A stretch of DNA of 64,000 nucleotides from CAYQEC01 sp964416425. Lineage in GTDB: Bacteria; Actinomycetota; Acidimicrobiia; Spongiisociales; UBA5794. A model generated the notes under the pieces. The model was not told where the DNA came from, ran no database searches, and was given only the letters and a program-made list of their open reading frames with translations. The stretch is from contig CAYQEC010000007.1 in assembly GCA_964416425.1 (NCBI GenBank), positions 35,464 to 99,463 on the forward strand. The letters run 5' to 3'. A program made the translations under genes and the position numbers. Position 1 is the first letter of the stretch; each line of letters starts with the position of its first letter. Of this stretch, positions 48,664 to 57,354 are shown in pieces.

Positions 48664-48664
48664 G

Positions 48665-49699
48665 ATGACGACGCCGCTCCGTGCCAGCGCCCTCCCTCCC
48701 CGCCTGCTGCTGGTGGCTCTGGCGGGACTGGGCCTGGCGGTGGTGGCCGGGGTCGCCTTTGGTGCCGTCTCCCTTCCCGCCGGCTCGATGCTGCGGGAGC
48801 TACTCGACCGCCTGCCCGGCATCTCGGTCGATTCCGGGCTGGGGGAGCGCCAGGCGGCGATTCTGTGGCAGATCCGCCTTCCCCGAGTGGTGTTGGCCGG
48901 CCTCGTCGGGGGGACCCTGGCAGTGGCGGGTGCGGCGTATCAGGGGGTGTTCCGCAACCCGTTGGCCGACCCCTACCTGCTGGGGGTTGCCGGCGGCGCC
49001 GGCCTCGGCGCCACCATCGCCATCGTGCTCGGAGCGAGCAGCGGGGTGTTGCTCCCGATCGCGGCGTTCGCCGGCGGGGTGGTGGCCGTCGCCTTCACCT
49101 ACACCCTCGGCGGGATCGGGTCGCGCCGCAGCACCAATACCCTGATCCTGGCCGGGGTGGCGGTGGCGGCCTTCTTCGCCGCGGTACAGACCTACGTGCA
49201 GCAGCGATCGTCCGACACCGTCCAGGAGGTCTTCAGCTGGATCCTCGGTCGCCTCGGGACGGTGGGGTGGAGCGAGGTGCTGGTGGTCCTTCCATTCTTC
49301 CTGATCACCGCGGGCGTGCTCGTCGCCCACCGCCGCCACCTCGACGTGCTCGCCGTCGGGGAGGACGAGGCGGCCACCCTGGGGGTGAACGTCCCGCGGG
49401 TGCGGGTCGTCATCGTGCTCGCCGCCACCTTGGGGACCGCGGCGGCGGTGTCGGTGACCGGCCTGATCGGGTTCGTCGGCATCGTGGTGCCGCACCTGCT
49501 GCGCCTCCTGGTGGGTCCGAGCTACCGCCGCCTCGTGGTGCTCTCGATGGTGGCCGGGGCCGGGTTCCTCATCGTGGCCGATCTGCTGGCGCGGACGGTG
49601 ATCGCCCCCGCCGAGCTCCCGATCGGGGTGGTTACCGCCTTCGTCGGAGCGCCGTTCTTCGCCGTCGTGCTGCGCACCGGGGGAAGGAGGGCGTCGTGA
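48665..49699 (+). CDS. btuC: Vitamin B12 ABC transporter, permease (FecCD family)
   Basis: 344 residues, about ten helices. FecCD signatures: RLPRVVLAGLVGGTLAVAGAAYQGVFRNPLADPYLLGVAGGAGLGA, then GEDEAATLGVN (coupling helix) and GLIGFVGIVVPHLLRLLVGPSYR. Starts 1 nt after the btuF stop and overlaps btuD by 4 nt. Confidence 0.93.
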   Translation: MTTPLRASALPPRLLLVALAGLGLAVVAGVAFGAVSLPAGSMLRELLDRLPGISVDSGLGERQAAILWQIRLPRVVLAGLVGGTLAVAGAAYQGVFRNPLADPYLLGVAGGAGLGATIAIVLGASSGVLLPIAAFAGGVVAVAFTYTLGGIGSRRSTNTLILAGVAVAAFFAAVQTYVQQRSSDTVQEVFSWILGRLGTVGWSEVLVVLPFFLITAGVLVAHRRHLDVLAVGEDEAATLGVNVPRVRVVIVLAATLGTAAAVSVTGLIGFVGIVVPHLLRLLVGPSYRRLVVLSMVAGAGFLIVADLLARTVIAPAELPIGVVTAFVGAPFFAVVLRTGGRRAS

Positions 49700-50511
49700 C
49701 GGCCATGGTGCGGGCCGAGGGGATCCGGGTCGCCTACAACGGGCATCCGGTGCTCGACGGCATCGACCTCGAGGTCGAGGTGGGGGAGTGGGTTGGGCTC
49801 ATCGGCCCCAACGGGGCGGGCAAGACCACCCTGCTGCGGGCGCTGGCGGGAACGGTGCCGGACGCGGGGAGCGTGACGCTGGGCGGCCGGTCGGTACGCC
49901 GTCTCAGCCGGCGGGAGTGGTCGCGGTCGGTGGCGCTCGTCCCCCAGCACCCCACCATCCCCGCCGGGATGCGGGTGGTCGATTACGTGCTGCTGGGGCG
50001 GACTCCCCATCTCGGGTACTTCGCCACCGAAGGGGCCGAGGATCTGGCGGTGGTGCGGCGGGTGCTCGAGGAGATGGGCCTCGTGGCGCTGGCGGCCCGC
50101 CGCCTCGACGCCCTCAGCGGCGGCGAGCTGCAGCGGGCGGTGCTGGCCCGCGCCCTTGCCCAGGGCCCGGAGCTGCTGCTGCTCGATGAGCCGACCACAT
50201 CACTCGACATCGGCCGCCAGCAGGAGGCGATGGACCTGGTCGACGACCTGCGGCACGCGGGCCACACGGTGGTGAGCGCCATGCACGACCTCACCATCGC
50301 CGGCCAGTTCCCCGACCGGCTGCTGCTCCTGAGCGAGGGAAAGGTGGTGGCGGCGGGACGGCCCGTCGAGGTACTCACGCCGCAGCTCATCGAACGCCAC
50401 TACGGAGCGAAGGTGGTGGTGACGGTCGACACCGCCGGGGGCGTCACCGTGGTGCCGGACCGGGGGCTCCCGGCCCGGGATCAGGAGCGGGGAACCGCCA
50501 CTCCCCGGTAG
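49696..50511 (+). CDS. btuD: Vitamin B12 ABC transporter, ATPase
   Basis: 271 residues. Walker A GPNGAGKTTLLRAL, Q-loop VPQHP, signature LSGGELQRAVLARAL, Walker B LLLLDEPTTSLD, H-loop SAMHDLTIAGQF. The C-terminus reads through the end of the opposite-strand gene: the last 31 nt overlap the 3' end of the AlgX-like gene. GTG start overlaps btuC. Confidence 0.93.
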   Translation: MTAMVRAEGIRVAYNGHPVLDGIDLEVEVGEWVGLIGPNGAGKTTLLRALAGTVPDAGSVTLGGRSVRRLSRREWSRSVALVPQHPTIPAGMRVVDYVLLGRTPHLGYFATEGAEDLAVVRRVLEEMGLVALAARRLDALSGGELQRAVLARALAQGPELLLLDEPTTSLDIGRQQEAMDLVDDLRHAGHTVVSAMHDLTIAGQFPDRLLLLSEGKVVAAGRPVEVLTPQLIERHYGAKVVVTVDTAGGVTVVPDRGLPARDQERGTATPR

Positions 50512-51848
50512 GTCACGGTACCCGACGCCACCTCGATTGCGAGGGTGCCTCCGGGGGCGAAGACGGCGGCGACGGGGCGGTCGGTGTCGAGGGTGCGGGT
50601 GCCGTCGCCGACGGTGAAGGTGGCCCCGTCGGTCCCGGGATCGAGTGCCACGACGAGGTACGGATCGGTTCCCTCCGGAGCCTCGATCGAGGCCTCCACC
50701 GTGTCGTCGGTCTCGGTGACGGTGACGGGGACGCTCGGGAGCTCGTCCTCGAAGGCCACCACGAACTGCTCGGCGAGGTCGTCCTCCACCGCCGTCACAT
50801 ACAGGTCGCGCTGGACCGAGGTGTGGATGATGGTGTCGGCCGCGGCGAGGTAGGGATGGAGGTAGGAGAGGGCCGGTGAGACCCGGCGGAGGAACACCGC
50901 CTCCTCGAAGTAGGGGGCGATGACCGGAAGTAGCGACCAGCCGTACGAGTCGTGGAGGACCACGGTCGATCCGGTGATGGGCGCTCCCGGAGTCGCCGTC
51001 TCGTGCGCCTCCAGCCCCGGCACCGGTTCTCCGGCCGCGGTCTCCACCCGGGTGACCGTCTCGGTGGTGGTGAGACCGGGGGGCCGCGAGACGTACTGGA
51101 TCTCCGTCTCGGAGGCGGGGAGCCCCATCATGTCGGTGAGGTCGCCCTGTTTCTCCTCCGTCCCGGTGGCGACGAGAGCGTCGGGCTGCCATGTTCCTGG
51201 GTCGAGGGCGTCGACGATGGCGGCGGCGTGCACCGCGGCCCCCGCCACCGTCCAGTGGGTGTTGAGGGCGAGGTAGAGCGGCTCGCGGCCCTTGGCGGCC
51301 TCCATGTCGTCCCAGGTCGTGACGAGCACGCCGGGGAGGTCGAGACGGCCGAGGCTGGCTGCGGTCTCCAGCACACAATCCGGTTCGGACTCCATCATCT
51401 CGGGATAGATGCTCGGCTTGTCGGGGGCGACGGCGAGCAGGAAGCGGCGGCCGGTCAACGTGACGACGGCGTCGGCCCGTTCCAGAATGTCGACGAAAGC
51501 CGCGGTCTTCTCGGCTCCCAGGCATGGTTGGTTCACGGTGTGGCGCCAGAAGAGCCACCCGTCGTGGCCGAAGATCACCTCGGGGTTGGGGGATTCGCCG
51601 AGCTGCTCGTGGATCCAGGCGTTGGCTTCGACCGCGGTGTCGATGCCGGGGAGGGCGTCTTCGAAGTAGGCGTCGAGTTCGGCGCCGAGGTCCTGGTTGA
51701 GGATGGCGCCGACGTCGAAGAGGGGGAAGCCGGCGGGATCCTTGTTCTCGATGGCGCCAGGCCGGAACCCGACTGCGAGCAGCACGAACGGCGTGGTGAT
51801 CATGGCGAGGAAGACAACTGAAACGATCCAGTTCCCGAGTCTCCGCAT
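50481..51848 (-). CDS. AlgJ/AlgX-like SGNH-type O-acetylation protein
   Basis: 455 residues. Membrane anchor at the N-terminus (about 8-27), then an SGNH-like extracytoplasmic domain: VIFGHDGWLFWRHTVNQPCLG, ALNTHWTVAGAAVHA (the Asp-x-His of the family, here Asn-Thr-His) and VVLHDSYGWSLLP (nucleophile Ser region). A beta-rich C-terminal domain (about 370-455) follows. Works with the MBOAT protein upstream to O-acetylate an exported polysaccharide; which one is unknown. The Asp to Asn change in the catalytic pair is unusual. 9 nt after the MBOAT gene. Confidence 0.85.
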   Translation of the reverse strand: MRRLGNWIVSVVFLAMITTPFVLLAVGFRPGAIENKDPAGFPLFDVGAILNQDLGAELDAYFEDALPGIDTAVEANAWIHEQLGESPNPEVIFGHDGWLFWRHTVNQPCLGAEKTAAFVDILERADAVVTLTGRRFLLAVAPDKPSIYPEMMESEPDCVLETAASLGRLDLPGVLVTTWDDMEAAKGREPLYLALNTHWTVAGAAVHAAAIVDALDPGTWQPDALVATGTEEKQGDLTDMMGLPASETEIQYVSRPPGLTTTETVTRVETAAGEPVPGLEAHETATPGAPITGSTVVLHDSYGWSLLPVIAPYFEEAVFLRRVSPALSYLHPYLAAADTIIHTSVQRDLYVTAVEDDLAEQFVVAFEDELPSVPVTVTETDDTVEASIEAPEGTDPYLVVALDPGTDGATFTVGDGTRTLDTDRPVAAVFAPGGTLAIEVASGTVTYRGVAVPRS

Positions 51849-51857
51849 CCGGAAACT

Positions 51858-53288
51858 CTAGAACTGGTAGTAGAGAAACGGGCTGAAGGTACCGGTCGCC
51901 ACCAGGAGGAGGGTGTAGGGGAAGGCGATGAAGAGTTCGGCGAACCGGAGGCTCCATCCGGTGGCCCCCTGCAGCCGGGTGATGGCGATGCCGCCGACGA
52001 AGCTGCCGGGCAGCAGCGCCGAGGCGCACCCCACCGTCAGGGCGATGATGGTGTGGGTGTCGAATGCCTGGCTGATGGGTTCGATCAGGGTCCCTCCGGT
52101 GCTGAACATGGCGCCGAGGTAGGAGAGGGCCGCTCCGATGTCGGTGGCCCGGAACACGACCCAGCCGATCATCACCGCTAGCAGCACCACCGCCCGTCGC
52201 AACGGCGCCCACGACACTGCCGGGTCGACGGGGCGCTGCCGCAGCAACCGTTCGGTGACGAGCAGGGCGCCGTGGTAGGCGCCCCACACCACGAACGTCC
52301 AGTTGGCGCCGTGCCAGAACCCGACGAGGAGGAACACGATCCACAGGTTGACGTAGGTGCGGCCCGGCCCGACCCGTGATCCCCCGAGGGGGATGTAGAG
52401 GTAGTCCCGGAACCAGTTGGACAGGGTGATGTGCCAGCGTCTCCAGAAGTCGGTGACGGAGACCGCCGAGTAGGGGCGCCGGAAGTTCTCGGGGAACTCG
52501 AAGCCGAAGAGCCGGCCCAACCCGATCGCCATGTCGGAGTAGCCGCTGAAGTCGAAGTAGATCTGCACGGTGTAGGCGGCGAGCCCGATCCAGGCCGCCG
52601 CAGCGGAGAGGTTCGCCCCGTTGGCCCCGAAGGCGGCGTCGGCGATCGGCGCCACCGCGTCGGCGATGAGGACCTTCTTGGCGAGACCGTGGATGAAGCG
52701 CAGCGCCCCTTCGGCGAACCGATCGATGCCGACCTGCCGGTCGTGGAGCTGGTCGGCGATCTCGTGGTACCGCACGATTGGTCCGGCGATGAGCTGCGGG
52801 AAGAGGGCGACGAAGAGGGCGAAGTCGAGCAGGTTGCGGATCGGCTCGACCCGGTTGCGGGCCAGGTCGAGGGTGTAGGACATCGATTGGAACGTGAAGA
52901 ACGAGATGCCGATCGGCAGCACCACCGAGGTCCAGGCGATCTGACCCCAGCCGAGGTGGGACGCCAGCGAGTTGATCTGGTCGACGACGAAGTTGGCGTA
53001 CTTGAAGTAGCCGAGCATGGCGAGGCTCACCGTCACCGAGCTGATCACCCCGAGACGGACCCGACGGGGGTTCTGGTCGCGGTGGCCGGAGGCCACCACC
53101 AGCCCGGCGGCGTAGTGGAGCAGGGTGGAGATGAGGAGCAGGGAGACGAGGGCGCCGCCTCCCCATGTGTAGAAGACGAGCGACGTGAGGAGGAGCCAGG
53201 CGTTACGAAGGCGCCTCCCGGCCACCGCGTAGCCGGCCAGGCACACCGGGAGGAAGAAGAACAGGAAGGAGACCGATGAGAAGACCAT
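51858..53288 (-). CDS. MBOAT-family O-acyltransferase, AlgI-like
   Basis: 476 residues, about eleven helices. Brings acyl groups across the membrane for polysaccharide O-acetylation. MVFSSVSFLFFFLPV is the typical start; YFDFSGYSDMAIGLGRLFGFEFPENFRRPY, DFWRRWHITLSNWFRDYLYIPLGGSR and the invariant His in VGFWHGANWTFVVWGAYHG are intact. No other exopolysaccharide genes are nearby. Confidence 0.94.
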   Translation of the reverse strand: MVFSSVSFLFFFLPVCLAGYAVAGRRLRNAWLLLTSLVFYTWGGGALVSLLLISTLLHYAAGLVVASGHRDQNPRRVRLGVISSVTVSLAMLGYFKYANFVVDQINSLASHLGWGQIAWTSVVLPIGISFFTFQSMSYTLDLARNRVEPIRNLLDFALFVALFPQLIAGPIVRYHEIADQLHDRQVGIDRFAEGALRFIHGLAKKVLIADAVAPIADAAFGANGANLSAAAAWIGLAAYTVQIYFDFSGYSDMAIGLGRLFGFEFPENFRRPYSAVSVTDFWRRWHITLSNWFRDYLYIPLGGSRVGPGRTYVNLWIVFLLVGFWHGANWTFVVWGAYHGALLVTERLLRQRPVDPAVSWAPLRRAVVLLAVMIGWVVFRATDIGAALSYLGAMFSTGGTLIEPISQAFDTHTIIALTVGCASALLPGSFVGGIAITRLQGATGWSLRFAELFIAFPYTLLLVATGTFSPFLYYQF

Positions 53289-53507
53289 GGCTGCGCTGTC
53301 GGCTGGCTCCCGGTACGGAGGTCATGAGCCCCGCCGCCGATGGTCCTGTGCCGGGGCTCCGGCAGCCTATCCGATGAGGCGGTCGAGCAGGGTCTCCACG
53401 CCGTGCACGCCGCTCACCCCTGCGATGGGGAGGTGCTGCACCCCGGCGGCAGCGCCCCGCCGAGGAGAGGCGGCCGGAGCCGTGCCGATTCGAAACGGGC
53501 GGAAGGA

Positions 53508-53894
53508 TCAGGCCGTTCCGGGCCGCGGGGTTCCTTTGAGTTGGGCGAGGCCGAGTGCCACCGCGGTCGAGGCGGCGCCGCCGGTGAGCATCACCGCCCG
53601 GGCCGGGGCGTCGCCCCGCATCCCGGCGATCAGGGCCGAGGCGACGTCGCCGGCGTCGACGAGCACCCCCCACCGCAGCCAGCGATCGAGTTCGGCTCCG
53701 GAGGTAGCGAGCAGGCCGGCGCCCATCATGAGCTCTCGTGTGGCGAAGACCCGGATCATGGCCGTGAGCCCGCGGCTCTCGGCGGGGTCGATCCCGAAGG
53801 CACGGGCCAGCAGCCCGGGGGCAACCAGCCCTCCGATCCCGAGCGTGAGACGGATGCCGGCCAGGGCGGTGCGGGCCGGATTGGCGGTGTTCAT
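53508..53894 (-). CDS. Small membrane protein, DUF4267-like
   Basis: 128 residues with four hydrophobic segments. MNTANPARTALAGIRLTLGIGGLVAPGLLARAFGIDP and FATRELMMGAGLLAT fit a family of small four-helix proteins in which R-E pairs lie in the membrane. Function unknown. Divergent from the SDR gene. The 219 bp to its left (53289-53507) hold no gene I can support. Confidence 0.7.
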   Translation of the reverse strand: MNTANPARTALAGIRLTLGIGGLVAPGLLARAFGIDPAESRGLTAMIRVFATRELMMGAGLLATSGAELDRWLRWGVLVDAGDVASALIAGMRGDAPARAVMLTGGAASTAVALGLAQLKGTPRPGTA

Positions 53895-53981
53895 GGGCGG
53901 GCTCCTCGTGACGTGGTGTTACCCACAAGGTACCGCAGCCGGCGATTCCCTATGCTCGAAAGCTCCGTGGAGAGGAGGGCC

Positions 53982-54794
53982 GTGGGATCGAGGAGGGTGG
54001 CGTTGGTCACCGGAGCGGCGTCGGGTCTGGGCCGGGCGACCGCACGCCGGCTCTCCGAGGCCGGGCAACGGGTCTTCGGCACCTATCTGCCGTCCGATCC
54101 GGGTGATCCGTTCCCCGGCGTTGAGATGGTGCCGGTCGATGTCGACGTCGACGAGTCGGTGGAGGCGGCGGTGGCCGCGGTGCGGGAGGCCGCCGGTCAC
54201 ATCGACCTGCTCGTGAACTGCGCCGGGTTCGGCATCGCCGGGCCGGTGGTGGAGACCACCCTTGAGGAGGCGCACCGCCAGTTCGAGACCAACGTGTTCG
54301 GGGTGCTTCGCATGTGCCGGGCGGTCGTTCCGGGGATGCGGGAGCGGGGTAAGGGCACCATCGTGACGATCGGGTCGATCGGGGGCGTCATCGCCCTCCC
54401 CTACCAGGGGGTGTACTCGGCGACCAAGTTCGCCCTGGAGGGCTTGATGGAGGCGATGCGGATCGAGTTGCGGCCCTTCGGGATCCGGGTGGTGCTCATC
54501 GAGCCGGCCGACTTCCACACCGGCTTCACCGAGGCGCGGCGTACCATCGAGGCGATGGAAGGCTCGCCGGAGCGGGACCGTTTCGACCGGTCGCTGGAGG
54601 TGATCGAGCACGACGAGGTGAACGGCTCCGACCCGGCCATGATGGGGGAATTGGTGGAGCGGATCGCCCGCCGGCGCCGTCCCCGCCTCCGCTACACGGT
54701 GGGTGAGCCGTCGGAGCGGTTGGCGGCGGTGCTGAAGCGGGTCGTGCCCTACTGGGCCTTCGAGCGAATCATCCGGCAGCATTACCGAACGTGA
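53982..54794 (+). CDS. Short-chain dehydrogenase/reductase
   Basis: 270 residues. NAD(P)-dependent oxidoreductase: TGAASGLGRATA (cofactor), NCAGFG, catalytic Ser in IGSIGG and YSATK (Tyr-x3-Lys). The C-terminal part (AVLKRVVPYWAFERIIRQHY) resembles SDRs of the retinol/lipid type. I use GTG 53982 (AGGAGG directly upstream, short spacing); ATG 53952 is the alternative. 7 nt before the E1 alpha gene, so probably co-transcribed. Confidence 0.86.
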   Translation: MGSRRVALVTGAASGLGRATARRLSEAGQRVFGTYLPSDPGDPFPGVEMVPVDVDVDESVEAAVAAVREAAGHIDLLVNCAGFGIAGPVVETTLEEAHRQFETNVFGVLRMCRAVVPGMRERGKGTIVTIGSIGGVIALPYQGVYSATKFALEGLMEAMRIELRPFGIRVVLIEPADFHTGFTEARRTIEAMEGSPERDRFDRSLEVIEHDEVNGSDPAMMGELVERIARRRRPRLRYTVGEPSERLAAVLKRVVPYWAFERIIRQHYRT

Positions 54795-54801
54795 GGTGAC
54801 G

Positions 54802-55833
54802 ATGGGACCTGGCAAGACACCCCTTGCCGATCTGTACTACCAGATGACCCGGATGCGGCTGTTCGAGGAAGCCGTCGGGGATCTGTGGTGGCGCGGGCTC
54901 ATCTCGGGGGAGATGCACCTCGGTATCGGCGAGGAGGGGATCATCGCCGGGGTGCTGGCCCACCTCGAGGACGGCGACGCGGTGGCGCTCGATCATCGAC
55001 CCACCGCGGCCCTGCTGGGCCGGGGCACCGACCCGAAGGGTTTGCTACTGGAGATGCTGGGCCACGAGCAGGGATCGGGCCACGGCCGGGGCGGGCACAT
55101 GCACCTCTTCGACCGTGACCGGCTGGTTGCCTCCTCCGGGATCGTCGGTTCGTCGGCGCCGCTGGCCTGCGGGTTCGCCCTCGCCGGGCTCCGGCTCCGT
55201 CCCGGCCGCGTCACGGTGGCGTTCTTCGGGGAGTCGGCGATCAACCAGGGCATGCTGATGGAGGCCCTCAACTTGGCGGTGGTGTGGAAGCTCCCGGTGC
55301 TGTTCGTGTGCAAGGACAACGGGTGGGCGATCTCGACCCGCTCGGACGAGATGACCGGCGGGACGCCGGGTCGGCGGGCCGACGCCTTCGGCATGCCGGC
55401 GTGGCGGGTCGACGGTTCCTCGGTGGGTGAGGTGTGGGCGGTCGCCGGGAAAGCGGTGAGCCGGGCGCGGCGGGGACGTGGTCCCGGATTCTTGTGGGCC
55501 ACCTGCCAGCGGCCTCGCGGCCATTTCGAGGACGATCCGCTGCTGCGCTTCATCGAGGATCCGCGTGAGGCGGGGGGAGAGATCCCGCGTCTGGCCCGGG
55601 GCAGCATGGACCGCTCGGCCGGCGGGCTGCGGGCCCGGGGGGCGGGGGCGCGCCGGGTGATGGGCACGTTGGCGCGGGCGGTGGCGACCCGGTTCGGACC
55701 GCGGCGAGACCCGCTGCGCAAGGCGGCCAAGGACCTCGACGAGGCCGAGCTTGCCGCTCTGGAGGCGGCGGCCCGGGGCGAGGTGGAGGCGGCGGTGAGT
55801 GAGGCGTTGGCGATCGCGGGGGTGGCGCCGTGA
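54802..55833 (+). CDS. 2-oxoacid (acetoin/pyruvate-type) dehydrogenase E1 alpha subunit
   Basis: 343 residues. TPP-dependent decarboxylase subunit. MRLFEEAVGDLWWRGLISGEMHLGIGEEGIIAGV is the usual start; GHEQGSGHGRGGHMHL binds the cofactor; GESAINQGMLMEALNLAVVWKLPVLFVCKDNGWAIST is the TPP motif (GDG...NN variant GES...DN). Ends in an unusual basic region (about 265-310). Overlaps E1 beta by 4 nt. Confidence 0.9.
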   Translation: MGPGKTPLADLYYQMTRMRLFEEAVGDLWWRGLISGEMHLGIGEEGIIAGVLAHLEDGDAVALDHRPTAALLGRGTDPKGLLLEMLGHEQGSGHGRGGHMHLFDRDRLVASSGIVGSSAPLACGFALAGLRLRPGRVTVAFFGESAINQGMLMEALNLAVVWKLPVLFVCKDNGWAISTRSDEMTGGTPGRRADAFGMPAWRVDGSSVGEVWAVAGKAVSRARRGRGPGFLWATCQRPRGHFEDDPLLRFIEDPREAGGEIPRLARGSMDRSAGGLRARGAGARRVMGTLARAVATRFGPRRDPLRKAAKDLDEAELAALEAAARGEVEAAVSEALAIAGVAP

Positions 55834-56840
55834 AGGAGTACGGGTTCGGCGAGGCGATCGATCTGGCGGTGACCGAGGCGATGCGCCGCGACGACCGGAT
55901 CGTGGTGTTCGGCGAGGATGTACCGATGGTGCGGCGGGAGCTGCTGGTGCGGTTCGGGCCGGAGCGGGTGCGGGGCACGCCGATCAGCGAGTCGGCGTTC
56001 CTCGGCGCCGGGGTGGGGGCGGCGATGGCCGGGCTGCGCCCCATCGTGGAGATCATGCTGGTGGACTTCGTGGCGGTGGCCCTCAGCGGCCTGCTCAACG
56101 AGGCCGCCAAGATCGAGGATTTCTCCGGGGGGAGCTGGCCGGTCCCGCTCGTGGTACGGGCGACCTGCGGCGGCGGCTATGGGGACGGGGGCCAGCACGA
56201 GCAGGCGCTGTGGGGCCTGCTGGCCGGCATTCCCGGGTTGACCGTGGTCGTTCCCTCGACGCCGGCCGACGGGGCCGGGCTGATGATGAGCGCCCTGGCC
56301 GACGACGGGCCGGTGGTGTTCCTGGAGCACAAGCTGCTCTCGGCGAGGTGGCTGGAATGGATGGCGGGCTCGCGCCGGGACACGGTGACGTTCGACATCC
56401 CACTCGCCGGCGCCGCCGGCGAGGTGCCGGACCCTCCGGTGGCGGTGCCGATCGGCCGGGCCGTGGTGCGGCGGGAGGGGCGTCACCTGGTGATGTTCAG
56501 TGTGGCGGTGGGGGTGCACCGCTGCCTGGAAGCCGCCGAGGAGCTGGAGCAGCGGGGGATCGAGGCGACGGTGGTCGATCTGCGCACCGTGCGCCCGCTC
56601 GACCGGCACGCCATCGTGGATGCCGCCGGGGCGACGAAGCGGGTGCTGGTGGTGGACGAGGACTACGCCGGGTTCGGCCTCTCCGGTGAGATCGCAGCGG
56701 TGGTGGCGGAGAGCGGCCTCGCGGCCCGGTTCGGCCGGGTGGCGGTGGAGGGCACCATCCCGTACGCCCGTCACCTCGAACGCGAGGCGCTCCCCAACGT
56801 GGATCGGATCGTGGCGGCCGCGGTGGACCTGATCGGCTGA
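55830..56840 (+). CDS. 2-oxoacid (acetoin/pyruvate-type) dehydrogenase E1 beta subunit
   Basis: 336 residues. Pyrimidine-binding transketolase-like domain with FGEDVP and RGTPISESAFLGAGVGAAMAGLRPIVEIMLVDF, then TCGGGYGDGGQHEQALWGLLAGIPGL, and the C-terminal swivel domain VDLRTVRPLD. GTG start. No E2 (lipoyl transacetylase) or E3 follows, so the complex partners are elsewhere. The true substrate (acetoin, pyruvate or branched-chain acid) is open. Confidence 0.9.
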   Translation: MKEYGFGEAIDLAVTEAMRRDDRIVVFGEDVPMVRRELLVRFGPERVRGTPISESAFLGAGVGAAMAGLRPIVEIMLVDFVAVALSGLLNEAAKIEDFSGGSWPVPLVVRATCGGGYGDGGQHEQALWGLLAGIPGLTVVVPSTPADGAGLMMSALADDGPVVFLEHKLLSARWLEWMAGSRRDTVTFDIPLAGAAGEVPDPPVAVPIGRAVVRREGRHLVMFSVAVGVHRCLEAAEELEQRGIEATVVDLRTVRPLDRHAIVDAAGATKRVLVVDEDYAGFGLSGEIAAVVAESGLAARFGRVAVEGTIPYARHLEREALPNVDRIVAAAVDLIG

Positions 56841-56847
56841 GGTCCTG

Positions 56848-57273
56848 CTATCCGGCGAGGCGGTGGCGGGCCTGCCACAACCGGAGCATCGTGTAGGGGC
56901 CGAAGGTGAAGCTGACGACGTTGATGAGCGTCTCGGCCGCCATGGCACCGTCCATCCGGCGGTACTTGCCGTGTTGCAGGTTGAACAGGGTGTCCATCGC
57001 TCCGAGGAACACCATGGCGCTGCCGGCTGCGATCCCGAGCGGGACGGCGGCGACGTTCTGCTTGCGCAGCAGCAGGGCCGAGGCCACGAAGCAGCCCGTC
57101 ATGTAGGCGTCGGCGGCGGGGAAGGCGTTCTCGAAGGCGAGGTAGGTGGGGTCGTCTTCCTCAGTCTGGAGGCGGCCTTTGGTGAAGTGCTCGACCCAGT
57201 AGGCGATGGTGGCGCCGGCGACGGCGAGCATGAGGGCGGAGTGGATGCGGTCCGAGAGTGGTGCTTTCGCCAT
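56848..57273 (-). CDS. Hypothetical four-helix membrane protein
   Basis: 141 residues. Four hydrophobic helices, with GATIAYWVEHFTKGRLQTEEDDPTYLAFENAFPAADAYMTGCFVASALL as the best-conserved-looking part. I cannot assign it. Convergent with E1 beta (7 nt apart), divergent from the ArsR gene. Confidence 0.65.
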   Translation of the reverse strand: MAKAPLSDRIHSALMLAVAGATIAYWVEHFTKGRLQTEEDDPTYLAFENAFPAADAYMTGCFVASALLLRKQNVAAVPLGIAAGSAMVFLGAMDTLFNLQHGKYRRMDGAMAAETLINVVSFTFGPYTMLRLWQARHRLAG

Positions 57274-57308
57274 GACCCGAGATTAGCGACTGTGACGGGT
57301 CGGATTCA

Positions 57309-57344
57309 GTAAGTCTTGACTTACAGTAAGTGCTCGCTTACTCT
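57309..57344 (+). promoter_or_regulatory. ArsR-type promoter and operator palindromes
   Basis: GTAAGTCTTGACTTAC (57309-57324) has perfect 7-bp arms. A second palindrome, with arms AGTAAG and CTTACT (57325-57342), follows directly. The -35 TTGACT (57316-57321) lies in the first and the -10-like TACTCT (57339-57344) in the second, with 17-nt spacing, so binding would block transcription. Self-repression by the adjacent ArsR protein is inferred. Confidence 0.6.
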
Positions 57345-57354
57345 TGTCCACCTG

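Noticed and set aside
50200..53166. A 988-codon open frame spanning the MBOAT and AlgX-like genes
   Set aside because: Arg/Pro/His-rich out-of-frame translation of the two real genes.
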